Source: a virus. From it: a stretch of 30,835 nucleotides of DNA. Shown piece by piece: positions 7,836 through 17,312 of the stretch. The position numbers were made by a program, and so were the translations under genes. The notes beneath the pieces were generated by a model. That model saw only the letters and a program-made list of their open reading frames with translations. It was not told where the DNA came from and searched no databases. The stretch lies in the IMG/VR virus record IMGVR_UViG_3300008267_000227, positions 1-30,835 of that record. The stretch is one strand, 5' to 3'. How positions within the stretch are numbered: the stretch's first letter is position 1; each line of letters begins with the position of its first letter.

Positions 7836-9044
7836 ATGGCTGTATATAAAATATTCCCCACTCAAGATACTACTCTATATTCTGCATACCCTGTAATGAA
7901 TACTGGATTAGACGCTATTTTAGAGGTTTCTAATAAACTTGGGTTAAGCGGAAATCCTGAAGTAGCAAGGTATTTAATTCAATTTGATCAAAATGAGATT
8001 CAAGATATTATTTTTAATAAAATAAGTGGAAGTTCTTATGATATATACCTTAAAAACTTTATTGCTGAAGTTCAAGGTTTAAATCAAAATACATCTCTAG
8101 AAATCTTACCTTTAGCTCAACCTTGGAATAACGGTACTGGCTACTACTTAGATAACCCTCAAGAACAAGATGGGGCATCATGGAACTACTCTAACTACTC
8201 AGGATCGGGGCCGTGGAGCCATTCTGGGTCATATTCATATGTAAGTAGTTCCTTTAATTACACTAGCTCTTTTAATCTTAATTATGGACCTGCTGGGGGA
8301 GGAAATTGGTTTTACGATACATCAGGAAGCTTTTATGTATCTCTAAATTACCTCACTCCTAACTCAATACTTTATTCTGGTAACTCACCATTTAGTGGTT
8401 CTAATACGGTTGATTTCCAATTACGAGACACTAAAGACATTGAAGCTAACGTAACTAAAACAGTTAAAGCATGGTCTTCAGGATCTATTCCAAATTGTGG
8501 GTTTATAATTAAATTAACAGGGTCTCAAGAATTTAACCCTAACAAATTTGTTCAACCTATATTCAAATATTATAGCGTTGATACAAACACAATATACCCA
8601 CCTGAATTAGAATTTAGATGGAGAGATTACTCCACAGTATTAACAGGATCCGCTACAGGTAGTATTGTGAATACAGTAGATATTAAAATGTCTTTATCTG
8701 AAAATCCTGGAGTATTTTATCCAAGTAGTATAAATAGATTTTACATTAATGTAAGTCCTTTATATCCTACTAGAGTATATCAAACATCATCTCTATACAC
8801 TGATTTAAATTATTTGCCTACTGAATCGTACTATGCTGTAAAAGACTTGGATACTAATGAATTTGTTATTAGTTTCGATGATCAATATACTCAAATAAGT
8901 TCTGATGAAAATGGAAACTATTTTGATATATACATGAGCGGGCTTGAGCCTGAAAGATATTACCAAATTTTAATAAAAACTAATATTAAAGGTTCTACTA
9001 TAATATTTGATGATTATTATTATTTTAAAGTTATCAATGAATGA
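7836..9044 (+). CDS. DNRLRE-like structural protein of the baseplate region
   Basis: The 402-residue product opens with VYKIFPTQDTTLYSAYPVMN and ARYLIQFDQNEI (about 45-56), and has a later TKTVKAWSSGSIPNCGFIIK. This pattern is that of DNRLRE-type beta-sandwich domains, which are used in surface and adhesion proteins. Residues about 110-180 are a Ser/Tyr/Gly/Asn-rich segment (SWNYSNYSGSGPW, SHSGSYSYVSSSFNY), probably an exposed loop set. The C-terminal 130 residues are beta-rich and immunoglobulin-like in texture (YYQILIKTNIKG). It follows gp6 and overlaps the next small gene by 4 nt. In T4 this slot holds gp7/gp8; no sequence resemblance to gp8 is visible. A wedge-peripheral or receptor-contact role is inferred. 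Confidence 0.65.
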   Translation: MAVYKIFPTQDTTLYSAYPVMNTGLDAILEVSNKLGLSGNPEVARYLIQFDQNEIQDIIFNKISGSSYDIYLKNFIAEVQGLNQNTSLEILPLAQPWNNGTGYYLDNPQEQDGASWNYSNYSGSGPWSHSGSYSYVSSSFNYTSSFNLNYGPAGGGNWFYDTSGSFYVSLNYLTPNSILYSGNSPFSGSNTVDFQLRDTKDIEANVTKTVKAWSSGSIPNCGFIIKLTGSQEFNPNKFVQPIFKYYSVDTNTIYPPELEFRWRDYSTVLTGSATGSIVNTVDIKMSLSENPGVFYPSSINRFYINVSPLYPTRVYQTSSLYTDLNYLPTESYYAVKDLDTNEFVISFDDQYTQISSDENGNYFDIYMSGLEPERYYQILIKTNIKGSTIIFDDYYYFKVINE

Positions 9045-9403
9045 AACAAAATATAACATTTATTAATTCTGTTACACCTTATTCAAAAAATGAAGTGGAT
9101 CAAACACTTGATACTTCTTTTAATCAATTAGGAGTTAAAACATTACCTCAACAAATTGAAGAACAACCAACAGTTGAAGAATTTTTTAATTTATATAATG
9201 ATTTATTTTATATCATCCCTGAGTTAGGAGCTACTAATTCTCATGAGTTTCTAGTCCAAAAAAGTGGTGAATATATAAATTTTGATCCTAACCAAGATGA
9301 AATAATTGCTTTACAAAATGAAATATCCCAACTAAGAGAAGAATTATTGTCTACTCAAAAACAAATAATTGAATTACAAACATCTTCTCCTAATAACATA
9401 TAA
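9041..9403 (+). CDS. small structural protein with C-terminal coiled coil
   Basis: This 120-residue protein has a mixed N-terminal half (VTPYSKNEVDQTLDTSFNQL) and a clear heptad-like C-terminal helix (about 86-113: IIALQNEISQLREELLSTQ), predicting oligomerisation. There is no Cys and no membrane segment. It is fused by overlap to both neighbours (ATGA with the DNRLRE-like gene, TAATG with the giant gene), so stoichiometric co-translation is likely. It may be a chaperone, trimerising adaptor or small wedge subunit for the giant protein. I do not recognise a family. Confidence 0.65.
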   Translation: MKQNITFINSVTPYSKNEVDQTLDTSFNQLGVKTLPQQIEEQPTVEEFFNLYNDLFYIIPELGATNSHEFLVQKSGEYINFDPNQDEIIALQNEISQLREELLSTQKQIIELQTSSPNNI

Positions 9404-12400
9404 TGGCTATAACAATAACTCCAACAGATATTTCTTCACTCCAACCAGAGCAGTATGGTACTGGAGAATTTTTAGTCTCTGTATTAGAAGGAGAAATACC
9501 GTCTTCCCAATTAGTTTCTTCAAGTTACATCGAATACTTTGTATATGACCCTAATAAAAATCTAGTACAGAGTAATTTAAATTTTACTAATTATTCCATT
9601 GCAAACAATGGTCAAACGCCTATAACGGATAGTGTTTCTTCCATTGAGATTAATCTTGAAGAACAAGTTATAAATAGTGAATTATATAGTGGAGAATATA
9701 TACTATACTTTAATTTCCTTAATCAACAAGTAGGATCCCCTACCCAACAACTCAATATATCAGAAATATCTTCTGATAGAACAGAATTAAGACTAAAATC
9801 AGTTTTTGGGAGTGTTGAAGAAGCCTCTAATTTTATAAATGAAAGAGAAAATAGTAATTATTTTATTCCTTTTTATTTAAATTTTGGGGATAACCAACTA
9901 ATATTAGGGGTAAATTTAGCTCTAGATAATTTAGATCCTTCTAATCCTTCTTTATTAGTAAAATTAAATAATCCTCTCCCTATAAGTTTTAATTTAAATT
10001 CAACTTTATGGGTTGTAACTCAATTTTCTCAACCTTTAGCATATAATGCTGAAATCGAAAATGATGGGGAAATTATAGTAGTAGATAATACTATAAAACT
10101 TAGTCCTCCTAATTTTAATCTTCCCATTCAAGATCAAATTAATAATTCAACTGTTAATTTATCTTATAATGACTTAATTACTACTCAACTTACTAGCTCA
10201 TTTAATCAAATAAGTAGTTTATTAGAAGAAAAAGAAATAGACATAAATATAGATTATACTAATTTTTATAATTTTACACATTTTAGTTCTGTTAAAACTA
10301 GACTTGAAAATTTTTATTATAAAGCTAGTTTAATAGAACAATATTCTTCTTCAATTGCTGTTTTAAATAATACTACAAATTCACCTACAAATATTAGTAG
10401 TAGTGTTTCTACATATGAAGCCAAAATAAATAATATTATAACCAATTTTGATGGATATGATTATTATTTATATTACTCTAGTGGCTCTTGGGCTTGGCCT
10501 AAAACAAATTCTCAACCCCCTTATAACCTCAATACAACAGGTAGTACTGCAGTTTTAACTTGGCTAGGTAGTGATGACCCTGCCTCTTTATATTACGGGG
10601 GAATAATATTATCCGCATCCATATTTGACCAAGAAAACCCAAATAACCTCTATTACGCCATACCAGAATACTTAAGAGATGACCCTGATAATGATCAGTA
10701 TAATCTTTTTATTAATATGATGGGGCAATTTTATGATAATATTTGGATTTATTACAAAGATGTTTCTGAAAAGTATAATGCCGATAACCGTTTAGAATAT
10801 GGTATATCAAAGGATATAGTTGCAGATGCAATACGTGATTTTGGAATTAAATTATATCAAAATAATTTTTCTAATGATGACTTATATACTGCATTTTTAG
10901 GATTAACTCCAAGTGGATCCTTATTCCCATTCCCTAACATAACAGGTTCTTTACCAACCCCTTCAGGATTTGAATATGTTGACATACTAATTTCAGCTTC
11001 TAATGATTATTTACCGTTAGATGATGTAAATAAATCGCTATATAAACGCATTTATCATAACTTGCCATACCTGCTTAAATCTAAAGGTACAATGGCTGGG
11101 TTACGCGCCCTTATTACTTCATATGGTATTCCTGATACTATTTTAAGAATTAATGAATATGGAGGAAAAGATAAAGTAAATTACAATGATTGGGATTACT
11201 GGCAAAATGAATTCAATTATGCTTTTTGTACTACTGGAAGTAATTTTATTTCATCTTCTTGGGGGTTAAATCCTTTATGGAATGCTCCTAATGATGTTCC
11301 TTCAACTTTAATGTTTAGATTTAAAACTGAAGGATTACCTACTACAAATATCCCATACTCTCAAAGCTTATGGTATGGAGATGGTGGATGTGCTATTACA
11401 CTAACATATAATGGAACAGGTTATACTAGTGGTTCTTATCAAGGGTCTATAATTGATCCTTATTACCAATACGCTACATTAGCATTTTATCCTGATGTTA
11501 CTAACTCTACTACAAGTGCTAGTATATATTTACCTTTCTTTGATGGAGATTGGTGGTCTGTTATGTTAACCAGAAGTGGAAGTAATTTTTCCCTTTATAG
11601 CCAAGATAAATACTACCAAGGAGGAGACAATGACACCCAATTAGGATTCCAAGAATCATCATCAATCACTTTTTCAGATACTAATTGGACTAACTCTACT
11701 ACTAGTTATTTCCCAGTAAGTTTTTCCCTCAACGTAATAGGAGGAGGATATAATATAGGATTTTATGACGTAATGTTATACGATTCAGCCACTGGAACTA
11801 CAGCATCATATGACCCATTCGCAGGCTGCTACCAAGAAATAAGATATTACAACTCAGTTATAAGTGAAAGTATATTTACTGATTATACTATGAATCCTTA
11901 TTCAACTGAAGGAAATACATTAAATGAATCCCCTAACCAATTAGCTTTTAGAGCCACAGTAGCAGGTGAATTATACCGTGATAATATTTCTGTACATCCT
12001 AAAGTAACTGGGTCTTGGGTTACTACTAGTTCATTTATAAATGATAGTACTTTTTATTACGACTCAACCCCTGAATTTTTCCCTAATACCGAATATTTCT
12101 TTTTTGACCAACCAATAATAGGAATCAAAAACAGAGTCAGTGATAAAATCAGAATAGAAAATAACCCAATGCCTGAGGGCGATGTATTATCCCCATTCAA
12201 ATCACTAGCTCAAAATTCAGCAATATCTCAAAGTTATACCCCAAATAATAATTATCTTGAAATTGCTTTTTCACCTCAGAATGAAATAAATGACGACATT
12301 ACAGACCAATTAGGATACTTTAATATAGGAGAATTTATAGGTGACCCAAGATTTAGATCATCTTCTGCTTTGACATATCCTGAATTGGATAAATTACGAA

Positions 12401-15400
12401 ATTCATATTTTGAAAAATATACAAAGAATTATAATTTAGTTGACTTTATTAGATTAATTAAATTTTTTGATAATTCTTTATTTAAAATGATCCAAGACTT
12501 TGTACCTGCACGTACAAGCCTAGCTTCAGGAATTGTTATAAAACAACATATCCTTGAAAGAAATAGATACCCTCAACCACAAGTTAATAATCGTTCTACT
12601 ATAGCATTTTATACTACTGGTTCTGGAAGTACTGCTCAAAATAACAACCCTTTAACTTTCCAAAGTATTGTTGTTTCTGGAACATTATTACCACAATGGA
12701 ATGATTATAAACCTAGCACTATATATAAATTTAGTGGAGGAACAGGAGGTACATTTGAACAATTCAACAGCACAACTACTTCCCCTTCAGGATCATTAGG
12801 AACAGGCCCTGATAATATCTTTAATCTTACTCAAAGCTGGTTTGAAACTACTGAATACCTTTCAGGATCAATTGTAACCCTACATGATACTCAAGATGAA
12901 TTTTATGATGGTGAATTTAGTGGATCATATATAATAATTACTACTCAAAGTTTAAACCAACCATACCCAATAAATAATCTATCTTCATCATATAGACCAG
13001 TGTATTACTACGGAGGCTTACTAAGTGAAGCAAATATATTCCAAAGTAATTTTTTAAACGCTAACACATCACCTTATGCCGGTGAAATTTTATTTGATAT
13101 AGGTAAAACTACTGGAGGATTTTTAAGTTTTGATAAATGGGATTACGTAAAAATTGCAAAAATTGATTGTAATGGTAATGATAATACTACTCCTTTAGGT
13201 AATATTAATACTTTATTGATTGAAATTCCTCTTGCGGGGATTGCTAATTTTTGGATAAAATATTCACTTACTGTACTTAATGAATACTCTAACTATTACC
13301 TGTACAAAATTAATAGTGCTATATTAGACCAATACAACACCCCCATAATATATGCTTCTTCATTGTACCCTAACCAAGTATTTAACTACACAGTATCTTC
13401 TTCAGTAACTGCTTCTTACAACGTTGGAAATAGTTCCCCTAAAACTATTATAAATTGGAACTCAACCCTAGCAGGAACTAATTTACCACATTATGGAACC
13501 CCATATTTCAATACCTCATCAGGGATATTAACTTTTGAAAATACCCCTAACACTAGACTATTTATTACAGCTTCTATTGGTATTTTAGGAACTGGCTTCC
13601 CTGGATCTTCTTACCCTATATCACTAATCCAGAATAGAAATAATATTGAAACAACATTAGCAAGCCAATTTTATAGTACTCTTGGCACTACTAATGCAAT
13701 ATTAACTGCATCATTTTACCCTATACAAAATGACCAATACTATATCAAATTAGAAAAGCCATTATCTGGAGGAAGTATAAATATAACTTCAGCCCAATTA
13801 TTACTTACTCAAAGCAGAGCAGTTAGTGCTTCAAATTGTGAACCTATAATCTTAGAACCTTACATTACATCCCCTAATTTTTACAATAGTGATGATAATG
13901 CATTGTTAAATAATACTGAAGACGAAAGAAAAAGTTCTACATACATGGATGTTGATTATACTCCGGGCATATTAGTACCAACTAATTTTGGGTTAATTAT
14001 TAGTGGGAGTGCTCTTAAAGCAGCCGTTCAAGATTCAAATTATACTGCTAAAAAACATATTACTCCGCGATATTTAGGGTCTAAATCCACTTCTCAAAAG
14101 TTAAATGTTTGGACTCCTGGAGATGAAGGGACATATGGTAAAACACCTACTGTAGAAAGTTTAAAAGTAATGGTAGCTTATGGAGATATGACTGGAGGGT
14201 GGTCCCCTGAAAGGATGAATTCTTCCTGTTTTGCTGTTAAATACTTAATCAATGCTCAAGGAGACGTAATAATCCCTAATGTCACTGAAAATTCTTTAGA
14301 AATACTAAAAGGAACATTTGAATCCAGAGAAAGGTTTAAAATACAATCTACAACCCCAGGATTTGGTGACCCAGATTGGCAATACAGAACAATATTTAGA
14401 GCAGGAACAACTATTAACCCTATCATATACACCCAAATAGGCCATTCACCAGCTGCGTGGACTTCATCTATAAACTTTTTACCTACAGATGGTTATATAA
14501 CTACGGCTAGTATCAATGATTATACTGCTAAAGTTAATCAAACTAATGGATCTTACATCCTCCCTGTATCACCTACATATACTACATTTAACCTCACTGA
14601 TCCAATATACCTAGGAGACCCAGCATTATGGTCTACAGATAGATACATTATATCATCTAGCCTAATATCTGATAATGTTACTTTATTTTTTAATTATAAG
14701 TACAATGCTAAAGCCTTCTTAACAACCAATGTCAATGTAGCTAATGTAAATTTTAGAATATACACTGACATACAAATTATTAAAAAAAGGGGAACTCTTA
14801 ATACCATAATATACTCAGACGTTATTGCATCTAATGTTTTAAGTACTAGTAATAACTCATCATATACAGTTCCTCAACAAAATATTTCTCTTACTTTATT
14901 ACCTGTAGATTTAGAGCCTAACGATGAAATTTTCTTACAAACTCGACAAAGCTATGTCTCTTACACATATTATAATGGTAATATTCCTTTTAATGTATTT
15001 TATGATTACTATATTTATAATACAAGATTAAATGTAACCCAAACACCCCTTGCAACTTCTTTAGTTGCAACATCTTCTATACCTAACAGTATATGGGGTT
15101 ATCCTGATCCTATTAATTATAAAAATGTGATAACCTGCTCTAGTTATGTACTTAACCAATTATATGGAACTAACGTAAAACAACAAGACATCTCAGGTTC
15201 TGGATTTAACCCTATAACTTACCCTTGGTCAATAGAATACGGTGATGAATTCAGATTTGAAGGAAGTGAAGATGAAACTTACCAAGTAGGACAAATATAT
15301 GGCCCTGGAGAAGGATCAGGATCAAGGTTATTTGAATCATCATCAATAGAAGTCCACTTCAACAGAGAACTACCAGTATCAGCATCTGCATCATATTTTA

Positions 15401-15579
15401 ATTTAGATCATTTCTTAATTAGAAGATACACGGATGAAGCTTCACAAATTATATTTGAAGGATTTAAACCCCAAGGTTCATCAGGCCCATATATAATAAC
15501 ACCTGAATATGCTTCTCCAGAACTAAATAAATCAATTGATGCATATGTTGTAGATCTTACACAAAAGAGCTTGCTTTAG
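9403..15579 (+). CDS. giant baseplate protein with Tail_P2_I/gp7-like and LamG-like parts
   Basis: The 2058-residue protein occupies the gp7 position. Visible parts in order: an N-terminal beta region with NISEISSDRTELRLKS (about 117-132); a helical FSSVKTRLENFYYKASLIEQ block near 295; and DDVNKSLYKRIYHNLPYLLK followed by SKGTMAGLRALITSYGIPDT (about 540-582), like the Tail_P2_I core of wedge proteins. A LamG/concanavalin-like domain spans about 615-835 (FDGDWWSVMLTRSGSNFSLY, CYQEIRYYN). A second wedge-like helix DFIRLIKFFDNSLFKMIQDF, then VPARTSLASGI, lies near 1015-1045, followed by about 1000 residues of Ser/Tyr/Asn-rich beta modules. T4 gp7 is 1032 residues, so this is roughly double. The frame is unbroken. 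It may combine wedge scaffold and host-contact functions. Confidence 0.75.
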   Translation: MAITITPTDISSLQPEQYGTGEFLVSVLEGEIPSSQLVSSSYIEYFVYDPNKNLVQSNLNFTNYSIANNGQTPITDSVSSIEINLEEQVINSELYSGEYILYFNFLNQQVGSPTQQLNISEISSDRTELRLKSVFGSVEEASNFINERENSNYFIPFYLNFGDNQLILGVNLALDNLDPSNPSLLVKLNNPLPISFNLNSTLWVVTQFSQPLAYNAEIENDGEIIVVDNTIKLSPPNFNLPIQDQINNSTVNLSYNDLITTQLTSSFNQISSLLEEKEIDINIDYTNFYNFTHFSSVKTRLENFYYKASLIEQYSSSIAVLNNTTNSPTNISSSVSTYEAKINNIITNFDGYDYYLYYSSGSWAWPKTNSQPPYNLNTTGSTAVLTWLGSDDPASLYYGGIILSASIFDQENPNNLYYAIPEYLRDDPDNDQYNLFINMMGQFYDNIWIYYKDVSEKYNADNRLEYGISKDIVADAIRDFGIKLYQNNFSNDDLYTAFLGLTPSGSLFPFPNITGSLPTPSGFEYVDILISASNDYLPLDDVNKSLYKRIYHNLPYLLKSKGTMAGLRALITSYGIPDTILRINEYGGKDKVNYNDWDYWQNEFNYAFCTTGSNFISSSWGLNPLWNAPNDVPSTLMFRFKTEGLPTTNIPYSQSLWYGDGGCAITLTYNGTGYTSGSYQGSIIDPYYQYATLAFYPDVTNSTTSASIYLPFFDGDWWSVMLTRSGSNFSLYSQDKYYQGGDNDTQLGFQESSSITFSDTNWTNSTTSYFPVSFSLNVIGGGYNIGFYDVMLYDSATGTTASYDPFAGCYQEIRYYNSVISESIFTDYTMNPYSTEGNTLNESPNQLAFRATVAGELYRDNISVHPKVTGSWVTTSSFINDSTFYYDSTPEFFPNTEYFFFDQPIIGIKNRVSDKIRIENNPMPEGDVLSPFKSLAQNSAISQSYTPNNNYLEIAFSPQNEINDDITDQLGYFNIGEFIGDPRFRSSSALTYPELDKLRNSYFEKYTKNYNLVDFIRLIKFFDNSLFKMIQDFVPARTSLASGIVIKQHILERNRYPQPQVNNRSTIAFYTTGSGSTAQNNNPLTFQSIVVSGTLLPQWNDYKPSTIYKFSGGTGGTFEQFNSTTTSPSGSLGTGPDNIFNLTQSWFETTEYLSGSIVTLHDTQDEFYDGEFSGSYIIITTQSLNQPYPINNLSSSYRPVYYYGGLLSEANIFQSNFLNANTSPYAGEILFDIGKTTGGFLSFDKWDYVKIAKIDCNGNDNTTPLGNINTLLIEIPLAGIANFWIKYSLTVLNEYSNYYLYKINSAILDQYNTPIIYASSLYPNQVFNYTVSSSVTASYNVGNSSPKTIINWNSTLAGTNLPHYGTPYFNTSSGILTFENTPNTRLFITASIGILGTGFPGSSYPISLIQNRNNIETTLASQFYSTLGTTNAILTASFYPIQNDQYYIKLEKPLSGGSINITSAQLLLTQSRAVSASNCEPIILEPYITSPNFYNSDDNALLNNTEDERKSSTYMDVDYTPGILVPTNFGLIISGSALKAAVQDSNYTAKKHITPRYLGSKSTSQKLNVWTPGDEGTYGKTPTVESLKVMVAYGDMTGGWSPERMNSSCFAVKYLINAQGDVIIPNVTENSLEILKGTFESRERFKIQSTTPGFGDPDWQYRTIFRAGTTINPIIYTQIGHSPAAWTSSINFLPTDGYITTASINDYTAKVNQTNGSYILPVSPTYTTFNLTDPIYLGDPALWSTDRYIISSSLISDNVTLFFNYKYNAKAFLTTNVNVANVNFRIYTDIQIIKKRGTLNTIIYSDVIASNVLSTSNNSSYTVPQQNISLTLLPVDLEPNDEIFLQTRQSYVSYTYYNGNIPFNVFYDYYIYNTRLNVTQTPLATSLVATSSIPNSIWGYPDPINYKNVITCSSYVLNQLYGTNVKQQDISGSGFNPITYPWSIEYGDEFRFEGSEDETYQVGQIYGPGEGSGSRLFESSSIEVHFNRELPVSASASYFNLDHFLIRRYTDEASQIIFEGFKPQGSSGPYIITPEYASPELNKSIDAYVVDLTQKSLL

Positions 15580-15582
15580 TGA

Positions 15583-15590
15583 TATTTATT
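15583..15590 (+). promoter_or_regulatory. TATTTATT, imperfect copy of the candidate late motif
   Basis: The 40-nt gap after the giant gene holds ATATTTATT, one mismatch from the recurrent motif, ending 29 nt before the ATG at 15620. The leader downstream is A/T-only apart from three C residues and has no Shine-Dalgarno site. This spacing would give a leader of about 20 nt, the longest of the set. Confidence 0.3.
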
Positions 15591-15619
15591 ACATATAATA
15601 TACACATAATAAAATAAAC

Positions 15620-16285
15620 ATGGGATATTTAAATAATCAAGTAGTAACAGTCGATGCTATTTTAACAAATAAAGGTAGAGAACTCCTAGCAAAAAATGAT
15701 GGCTCATTCAGAATTACACAATTTGCTTTAGCAGATGATGAAATCGATTACACATTATATAATCCAACCCATCCTTCTGGTTCTTCATTCTACGGAGAAG
15801 CGATCCAAAACATGCCTTTGTTAGAAGCTTTTCCCATTGAAACTCAAATAATGAAATACAAATTAGCTACCCTACCTCGTGGAACTGCTAAATTACCAGT
15901 ATTAAACCTAGGATATTCAGCTATTACATTAAAACAAGGAGCATCATTAGCAATTACTCCTCAAACATTAAATTATTTAGGAAACGCTCAAGCATTTGAA
16001 ACTAGTGGATACTCATGTACTATTTCGGATGTTCGTTTAATGAGTACATTTAATGGCATAGGTATTACTTCAACTACTGCTGCTAATACTACTGCTACTT
16101 CAACTACTACATTAGGAGTTAATGTATCTCAAACAGTAATTGGAACTCAAATTAATTTAAGAGCAACTACTGTTAATACTTTATTTGGTAATAATTCTCA
16201 ATTAGGAGCTACTTTAACATTTGTAGGATTAGATAGTGGTGCTCGTTTAACTATCCCTGTTACAATTATAAAAACAAACGCTTAA
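15620..16285 (+). CDS. conserved structural protein (221 aa)
   Basis: The product starts with YLNNQVVTVDAILTNKGREL, then LLAKNDGSFRITQFALADDE, and a further block QNMPLLEAFPIETQIMKYKL followed by TLPRGTAKLPVL. These are highly conserved-looking segments that I associate with tail/baseplate proteins of environmental T4-like phages (memory, no search done). Residues about 145-175 are Thr/Ala-rich low complexity (TSTTAANTTATSTTTLG), followed by a beta-rich C-terminal domain ending SGARLTIPVTIIKTNA. There is no signal peptide or cysteine cluster. It lies between the giant baseplate protein and the two paralogous structural proteins. Exact position in the virion is unknown. Confidence 0.65.
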   Translation: MGYLNNQVVTVDAILTNKGRELLAKNDGSFRITQFALADDEIDYTLYNPTHPSGSSFYGEAIQNMPLLEAFPIETQIMKYKLATLPRGTAKLPVLNLGYSAITLKQGASLAITPQTLNYLGNAQAFETSGYSCTISDVRLMSTFNGIGITSTTAANTTATSTTTLGVNVSQTVIGTQINLRATTVNTLFGNNSQLGATLTFVGLDSGARLTIPVTIIKTNA

Positions 16286-16296
16286 ACATAACATAA

Positions 16297-17307
16297 ATGG
16301 CATTTAAAAGATTTGATCCTCAAGATTTTGTAGTAAGTAGTGACTCCATTACTTCTACAGTATGGTCAACTGGAAACCCTACACTAGCAACATTCTACAC
16401 ATCCTCAATCCAGCTAGCTAGTTCAGCTGGTAATTATTACCTTAGTATTTTTGATACTACTTCATCAGCAGACCAACAAGTCCAGTTTGATATAGTATAT
16501 GCTAATATGGTAGGAAGTGGAAGTGTTTGGTATAACCCTATTGTACCTGGCAATTCATATACTAAAACAATGTATGGACAATACCGTTCATTAATTTTAG
16601 AAGATGAAAACGCAAACTTCATTTTTGGAACAGGAACAAATTACATTACAGGCTCAGATTTTTGGGTATTATCAATTGAAAGAGCCCGCTATAAACAATC
16701 ATTACTCCCAGGATCATTAAATCTTCAAATTTCTGGATCTGGTGGGGTTGTTAATTTAACTGATGACTCCTTAGATACTTTAGTAAGTACATTCATAGGA
16801 TCTACTCGAGTATACCAACTAATCTCAGGATCAAATGGTACTGCTGGTTCTCTTCCTGGTAGTGGATATGTAACTAATTCTGGTTCTTATGGTTTAATAT
16901 TTCCTGATTTAGGTACTATTATAATTAACCCATATGCTCTTAGTCAATCTATAGCAGTAGAACCTAGTAGATCATATAATGCCGATGGACTTAATACATC
17001 TAGATTATATGATGCTATAAATTTAGGAGCTAGTTTCCAATTGAATTCCCAAGAAACTATTACTTCTGATTATGTATTTGTTAGAGCAAGAAATGCCGAA
17101 TTTAACTACTCAGAGAACCCAAGTTTCATTTCAGGATCAAATGGTGAAGTGATATATGATGAGTTTATTAATCAACCTCAAGTTTATATTACAACAGTAG
17201 GAATGTACAATGATAATAATGATTTATTAGCTGTTGCTAAAATGTCAAGACCATTACTAAAAGATTTCACTAAAGAAGCTTTGATTCGAGTGAAATTAGA
17301 TTTTTAA
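16297..17307 (+). CDS. structural protein, paralogue A (336 aa)
   Basis: The 336-residue, Ser/Gly/Tyr-rich beta protein begins FKRFDPQDFVVSSDSITSTV. Its C-terminal module (from about 263) reads RNAEFNYSENPSFISGSNG, then VYITTVGMYNDNNDLLAVAK and a final IRVKLDF. The next gene ends in a clearly related module, so the two share a C-terminal domain while their N-terminal parts differ. The shared end probably docks the protein onto the virion or mediates trimerisation, and the variable part faces outward; this is inference from the conservation pattern. No enzymatic motif, Cys cluster or membrane segment is present. Confidence 0.65.
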   Translation: MAFKRFDPQDFVVSSDSITSTVWSTGNPTLATFYTSSIQLASSAGNYYLSIFDTTSSADQQVQFDIVYANMVGSGSVWYNPIVPGNSYTKTMYGQYRSLILEDENANFIFGTGTNYITGSDFWVLSIERARYKQSLLPGSLNLQISGSGGVVNLTDDSLDTLVSTFIGSTRVYQLISGSNGTAGSLPGSGYVTNSGSYGLIFPDLGTIIINPYALSQSIAVEPSRSYNADGLNTSRLYDAINLGASFQLNSQETITSDYVFVRARNAEFNYSENPSFISGSNGEVIYDEFINQPQVYITTVGMYNDNNDLLAVAKMSRPLLKDFTKEALIRVKLDF

Positions 17308-17312
17308 GATGA

